From JAEUMW01 sp039807745 (GTDB lineage Bacteria > Pseudomonadota > Gammaproteobacteria > Burkholderiales > JAEUMW01), in contig JBDHRV010000071.1 of the NCBI GenBank assembly GCA_039807745.1, forward strand, positions 1 to 17,938: DNA of 17,938 nt, written 5' to 3'. The notes under the pieces are model-generated. The model had not been told where the DNA came from. It did not search any database and saw only the letters and a program-made list of their open reading frames with translations. A program made the translations under genes and the position numbers. The first letter of the stretch is position 1, and each line of letters opens with the position of its first letter. Of the stretch, positions 14,546-17,938 are shown in pieces.

Positions 14546-17308
14546 TCAGGCGTCTGCGGTCAGCCGGCCGAGCTGGCCGCGCAGCTTCTCGAGCGTGCCG
14601 GTGAAGCCTGCGAGGCGGTCCCGCTCCTGCTGCACGACTGCTGCCGGCGCGCGCTCGACGAAGCCCGCGTTGCCGAGCTTGCCCTGCGCCTTCGCGATCT
14701 CCGCTTCGACGCGCGCGATCTCCTTGCCGATGCGATCGCGTTCCGCGCCGACGTCGATCTCCACCTTCAGCATGAGACGGGCATCACCCGCGATGGCGAC
14801 CGGTGCGTCCGTCGCCGGCAGGTCATCCACCACCTCGAGGCTCGACAGGCGCGCCAACGCCATGGCATAGGGTCGGAAAGCCGTGAGCGACACTGCGTCG
14901 CCCGCGCAGACGCCTGCGACCTTCTGAGCGGGGGAGAGCCCCATCTCGGAACGCAGTCCGCGCAACGCGTTGATGCGCTCTTTCGCACGCGCGATGAACG
15001 CTTCTGCGGCTGTGTCGATCTTCGACGACTCCGGCTGCGGGTACGGCTGGATCATGACGCTCGCGCCCGCTGTCCCAGCGAGCGGCGCGACCTTCTGCCA
15101 CAGTTCCTCGGTGATGAAGGGGATGACCGGATGCGCGAGGCGCAGCGTCGTCTCCAGCACCCGCACCAGCGTGCGCCGCGTGCCACGCTCCTGCTCGTCA
15201 TTCCCATTCTGAAGCTGCACCTTGGCGAATTCCACGTACCAGTCGCAGTACTCGTCCCACACGAATTCGTAGAGGGCGCGCGCGGCCATGTCGAAGCGGT
15301 ATTCGCGCAACGCCCGGTGCATCTGCTGCTCGGTCCGCTGCAGCATCGAGACGATCCAGCGGTCGGCCTGCGTGAGCTCACACGGCAGCGACTCGTGGAC
15401 ACCCGTATCCTTGCCTGCGCAGTTCATCAGCACGAACCGCGTGGCGTTCCAGAGCTTGTTGCAGAAATTGCGATAGCCCTCGCAGCGGGCCAGGTCGAAT
15501 TTGATGTCGCGGCCGTGAGTCGCGAGGCTCGCGAAGGTGAAGCGCAGCGCGTCGGTGCCGAAGGCGGGGATGCCGTTAGGGAACTGGCGGCGCGTCGTCT
15601 GCTCGATCTCGCCGGCCTGCTTCGGATTCATCAGGCCGTAGGTGCGCTTCTCGATGAGCGCATCGAGGGCGATGCCGTCGATGAGGTCGATCGGGTCGAG
15701 GATGTTGCCTTTCGACTTCGACATCTTCTGGCCTTCGGAATCGCGCACGAGGCCGGTCACGTAGACCTCGTGGAACGGCACCTTGCCGGTGACGTGCCTG
15801 GTCATCATCACCATGCGCGCGACCCAGAAGAAGATGATGTCGAAGCCGGTGACGAGCACGGAGGAGGGCAGGTAGAGGTCGAGCGCGGGGTTGCTCTTCT
15901 CGGGATACTCCGGTGTCCAGTCGAGCGTCGAGAACGGCCAGAGCGCGGACGAGAACCAGGTGTCGAGCACGTCCTCGTCCTGAACCAACGGTCCGCCGCC
16001 CGCCAGCTCGCGCGCCTCGGCTTCGTCGTGGGCCACGTACACGTTGCCGTCCGTGTCGTACCACGCCGGGATGCGATGGCCCCACCAGAGCTGGCGCGAG
16101 ATGCACCAGTCCTGGATGTTGATGAGCCACTGGTCGTAGGTGGTGGTCCAGTTCTCCGGGACGAAGCGCACCTCGCCCGAGGCGACGCAGTGCAGCCCGA
16201 GCTGCGCGAGCGATTCCATGTTCACGTACCACTGGTCCGTGAGCATGGGCTCGACGATCTCGTTCGTGCGCCCGCAGCGTGGCACCATCAGCTTGTGGGG
16301 CTGCACGTCCTCCAGCAGACCCGACGCATCGAGATCGGCAACGACGCGCCGCCGCGCTTCGAAGCGATCGAGCCCGCGGTACGGCGCAGGTGCATGCTCG
16401 TTCAGTTTGGCATCGAGCGTCAGGATGCCGATCGGGTGCAGCTTGTGCCGCTGCCCGATCTGCCAGTCGTTGAAGTCGTGCGCCGGCGTGATCTTGAGGC
16501 AGCCGGTGCCGAACTCGCGATCGACATAGGCATCCGCGATCACCGGGATCGTGCGGTCGGTCAAGGGCAGATGCACGGCCTGCCCGATCAGATCGCGGTA
16601 GCGATCGTCCTCGGGATGTACCGCGACCGCGACGTCGCCCAGCATGGTCTCGGGGCGCGTGGTTGCGACCACCACATGGCCCTTGCCATCGACGCGCGGA
16701 TAGCGGATGTGCCACAGGCTGCCCTGTTCCTCGACGCTTTCCACTTCGAGATCGGACACCGCGGTGCCGAGCTTGGGGTCCCAGTTCACCAGCCGTTTGC
16801 CGCGGTAGATGAGCCCTTCGCGGTAGAGGCGCACGAAGACCTCGGTCACGGTCCGCGACAATCCCTCGTCCATCGTGAAGCGCTCGCGCGACCAGTCGCA
16901 CGAGGTGCCCAGCCGCCGCATCTGGCGCGTGATGGTGGAGCCGGATTCCTCCTTCCACGCCCATACCCGATCGACGAACGCGTCGCGGCCGAGCGCGGCG
17001 CGCGACGTGCGCTCGCGCTCGAGCATCCGCTCGACCACGATCTGGGTCGCGATGCCCGCGTGGTCGGTGCCCGCCTGCCACAGCGTGTTGTCGCCCAGCA
17101 TGCGGTGATAGCGGATCAGCGCGTCCATCAACGTGTGCTGGAACGCGTGCCCCATGTGCAGCGTGCCGGTCACGTTGGGGGGCGGCAGCAGGATGCAGAA
17201 GGCGGGTTGGCCGGGCGCGAAGGCGGCGGTAAAGTAGCCGCGCGCTTCCCATTCGGGATACCAGCGGCGCTCGATGGCGTCGGGCTCGAAGCTCTTGGGC
17301 AGCTCCAT
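14546..17308 (-). CDS. valS: Valyl-tRNA synthetase
   Basis: A class I aminoacyl-tRNA synthetase of 920 residues, the usual bacterial length. It has the HIGH-type motif HMGH (51-54) after PPPNVTGTL, the editing (CP1) domain in the middle, and KMSKS (528-532) in GQKMSKSKGNILDP. It ends with the C-terminal coiled-coil arm that grips tRNA-Val. It charges tRNA-Val and edits mischarged threonine. I chose the ATG at 17308, which begins MELPKSFEPDAIERRW; the frame is open further upstream, but that stretch overlaps the divergent promoter region and has no synthetase features. A TATAAT box lies about 32 bases upstream, giving a short leader. It is followed by the MFS gene. Confidence 0.97.
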   Translation of the reverse strand: MELPKSFEPDAIERRWYPEWEARGYFTAAFAPGQPAFCILLPPPNVTGTLHMGHAFQHTLMDALIRYHRMLGDNTLWQAGTDHAGIATQIVVERMLERERTSRAALGRDAFVDRVWAWKEESGSTITRQMRRLGTSCDWSRERFTMDEGLSRTVTEVFVRLYREGLIYRGKRLVNWDPKLGTAVSDLEVESVEEQGSLWHIRYPRVDGKGHVVVATTRPETMLGDVAVAVHPEDDRYRDLIGQAVHLPLTDRTIPVIADAYVDREFGTGCLKITPAHDFNDWQIGQRHKLHPIGILTLDAKLNEHAPAPYRGLDRFEARRRVVADLDASGLLEDVQPHKLMVPRCGRTNEIVEPMLTDQWYVNMESLAQLGLHCVASGEVRFVPENWTTTYDQWLINIQDWCISRQLWWGHRIPAWYDTDGNVYVAHDEAEARELAGGGPLVQDEDVLDTWFSSALWPFSTLDWTPEYPEKSNPALDLYLPSSVLVTGFDIIFFWVARMVMMTRHVTGKVPFHEVYVTGLVRDSEGQKMSKSKGNILDPIDLIDGIALDALIEKRTYGLMNPKQAGEIEQTTRRQFPNGIPAFGTDALRFTFASLATHGRDIKFDLARCEGYRNFCNKLWNATRFVLMNCAGKDTGVHESLPCELTQADRWIVSMLQRTEQQMHRALREYRFDMAARALYEFVWDEYCDWYVEFAKVQLQNGNDEQERGTRRTLVRVLETTLRLAHPVIPFITEELWQKVAPLAGTAGASVMIQPYPQPESSKIDTAAEAFIARAKERINALRGLRSEMGLSPAQKVAGVCAGDAVSLTAFRPYAMALARLSSLEVVDDLPATDAPVAIAGDARLMLKVEIDVGAERDRIGKEIARVEAEIAKAQGKLGNAGFVERAPAAVVQQERDRLAGFTGTLEKLRGQLGRLTADA

Positions 17309-17339
17309 GTTCAGGGATCGGGGCACAGGCGAGGCCGGG

Positions 17340-17345
17340 ATTATA
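17340..17345 (-). promoter_or_regulatory. Candidate -10 box for valS (TATAAT)
   Basis: The minus strand reads TATAAT here, in the 160-bp spacer between valS and the divergent response-regulator gene. It would start a message about 25 bases before the valS ATG. No good -35 hexamer is visible. It resembles the box before tusA (both are followed by CCC). Confidence 0.5.
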
Positions 17346-17468
17346 GCGGATGAGGCAACGGCGGCGACGCGCACGGGCGCGAAGACGGACGAACCACTCG
17401 GGTTTGCTCGGGTCGATAGCAATAAGGTTACGTCGGAGTTGCCTCCTATACGCGGCGGAGGCGGTACG

Positions 17469-17885
17469 GTGCGTTTGCTGCTGGCGGAAGACGAGAGAAG
17501 GGCCGGCGAATACCTGGTCAAGGGGCTCGGCGAGAGCGGCTTCGTGGTCGACTGGGTGCGCAACGGCATGGACGCGTTGCACCACGCCCGCAGCGAAGCC
17601 TACGACCTGATCATCCTCGACATCGGGCTGCCGCACCTGGACGGGTGGTCGGTGCTCGAGCGCATTCGCGAAGAGCGACAGACTCCGGTGCTGTTTCTGA
17701 CCGCCCGCGACCGCGTGGAAGATCGCGTCCGTGGGCTCGAGCTCGGCGCCGACGACTATCTCGTCAAGCCCTTCGCTTTCTCGGAGCTCCTCGCACGCAT
17801 TCGCGCGCTGTTGCGGCGGGGGAAGACGCAGGAACCCGATGTCCTGCGGGTCGTGGACCTGGCCCAACTTCCACAGTTCGTTTGA
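17469..17885 (+). pseudogene. Truncated OmpR/CusR-type response regulator (receiver domain only)
   Basis: An intact receiver domain of a two-component response regulator: acidic pocket E7-D8, phospho-acceptor D51 in LIILDIGLPHLDGW, T78 and K100 in GADDYLVKPF. This is the pattern of heavy-metal-type regulators (CusR/CzcR/IrlR). The GTG start at 17469 is well supported by GGAGG seven bases upstream. In intact relatives a winged-helix DNA-binding domain of about 90-100 residues follows. Here the linker (EPDVLRVVDL) is followed after about residue 131 by seven unrelated residues (AQLPQFV) and a stop, giving 138 residues. The sequence from about 17862 on is less GC-rich and includes a strong hairpin, so the gene is probably broken by an insertion. 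A partner sensor kinase is not in the window. Alternatively, the break is an assembly junction. Confidence 0.85.
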
Positions 17886-17938
17886 TTTTGGAGTGACTCG
17901 ATGGGGTGTGGTGAATCGACCACACCCCATCTTTATTC
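17862..17938. mobile_element. Possible edge of an inserted element (incomplete)
   Basis: Homology to response regulators stops around 17855-17862, and the remaining bases to the end of the window are of lower GC (about half) and unrelated. A hairpin with a T-rich tail lies within. Insertion sequences often carry such terminators near their ends, and contigs often break in them. No transposase or paired terminal repeat is visible, so the family cannot be named and the call is inference. Confidence 0.35.
17900..17935 (+). terminator. Strong intrinsic terminator-like hairpin
   Basis: A perfect 13-bp stem (17900-17912 with 17919-17931) closes a 6-base loop GAATCG and is followed on the plus strand by CTTTATT, a T-rich tail. 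It would stop transcription coming from the truncated response regulator. It is the clearest terminator-type structure in the window. Confidence 0.75.

Noticed and set aside
14255..17353. A 1032-codon open frame on the plus strand opposite valS
   Set aside because: It is the shadow of a GC-rich real gene. The minus-strand product has all valyl-tRNA synthetase motifs, while the plus-strand product is rich in Arg/His/Asp with no known domain.

Overview
The window looks like a piece of a betaproteobacterial (or closely related) chromosome, probably from a chemolithotrophic or mixotrophic sulfur oxidiser. This rests on GC-rich coding (hand counts of single 60-base lines gave roughly 55-57% in the left third and 63-67% further right), a soxYZ-soxB set, Tat-type signal peptides on SoxY and SoxB, and household genes of proteobacterial type (moaC, bepA-like, tusA, hslR, valS). 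No tRNA, rRNA or CRISPR array was seen. The window starts inside a gene and ends just past a broken one, as a contig stopped at a repeat would.

Region 1 (1-5323, + strand) is a lower-GC membrane/glycolipid-type cluster. It holds the tail of an unidentified gene, a 340-360 bp stretch with no supportable gene, and four tightly packed genes: a large polytopic membrane protein of unknown function, a GtrA-family protein, a PAP2_3-type lipid phosphatase-like protein, and an FAD-dependent amine-oxidase/protoporphyrinogen-oxidase-like protein. The last three junctions are a 4-base gap, an ATGA overlap and a 25-base overlap, so the four are almost certainly one translationally coupled unit. Handling of a polyprenyl-linked sugar or a surface glycan is the best inference.

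Region 2 (5376-8848, - strand) holds, in transcription order, moaC, soxY, soxZ and soxB. SoxY carries the sulfur substrate on a C-terminal cysteine, SoxZ is its partner, and SoxB hydrolyses the terminal sulfone as sulfate. The soxA and soxX genes often found between soxZ and soxB are absent here. A 222 bp spacer takes their place and contains three alternately oriented half-sites spaced exactly 10 bp apart.

Region 3 (8917-13250, + strand) is a run of same-strand genes: a BepA-like M48 metalloprotease, a Ser/Thr kinase fused to a cyclic-nucleotide-binding-like domain, TusA, a GST-like protein and the S4-domain protein HslR. GC-rich hairpins and a consensus TATAAT box suggest internal transcriptional control.

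Region 4 (13261-17308, - strand) is valS followed 28 bp later by an MFS exporter gene. Diverging from valS is an OmpR/CusR-type response regulator (17469 onward) whose DNA-binding domain is missing. Homology stops near 17862 and is replaced by sequence carrying a perfect 13-bp hairpin with a T-rich tail, most simply the edge of an inserted mobile element or a contig junction in a repeat.
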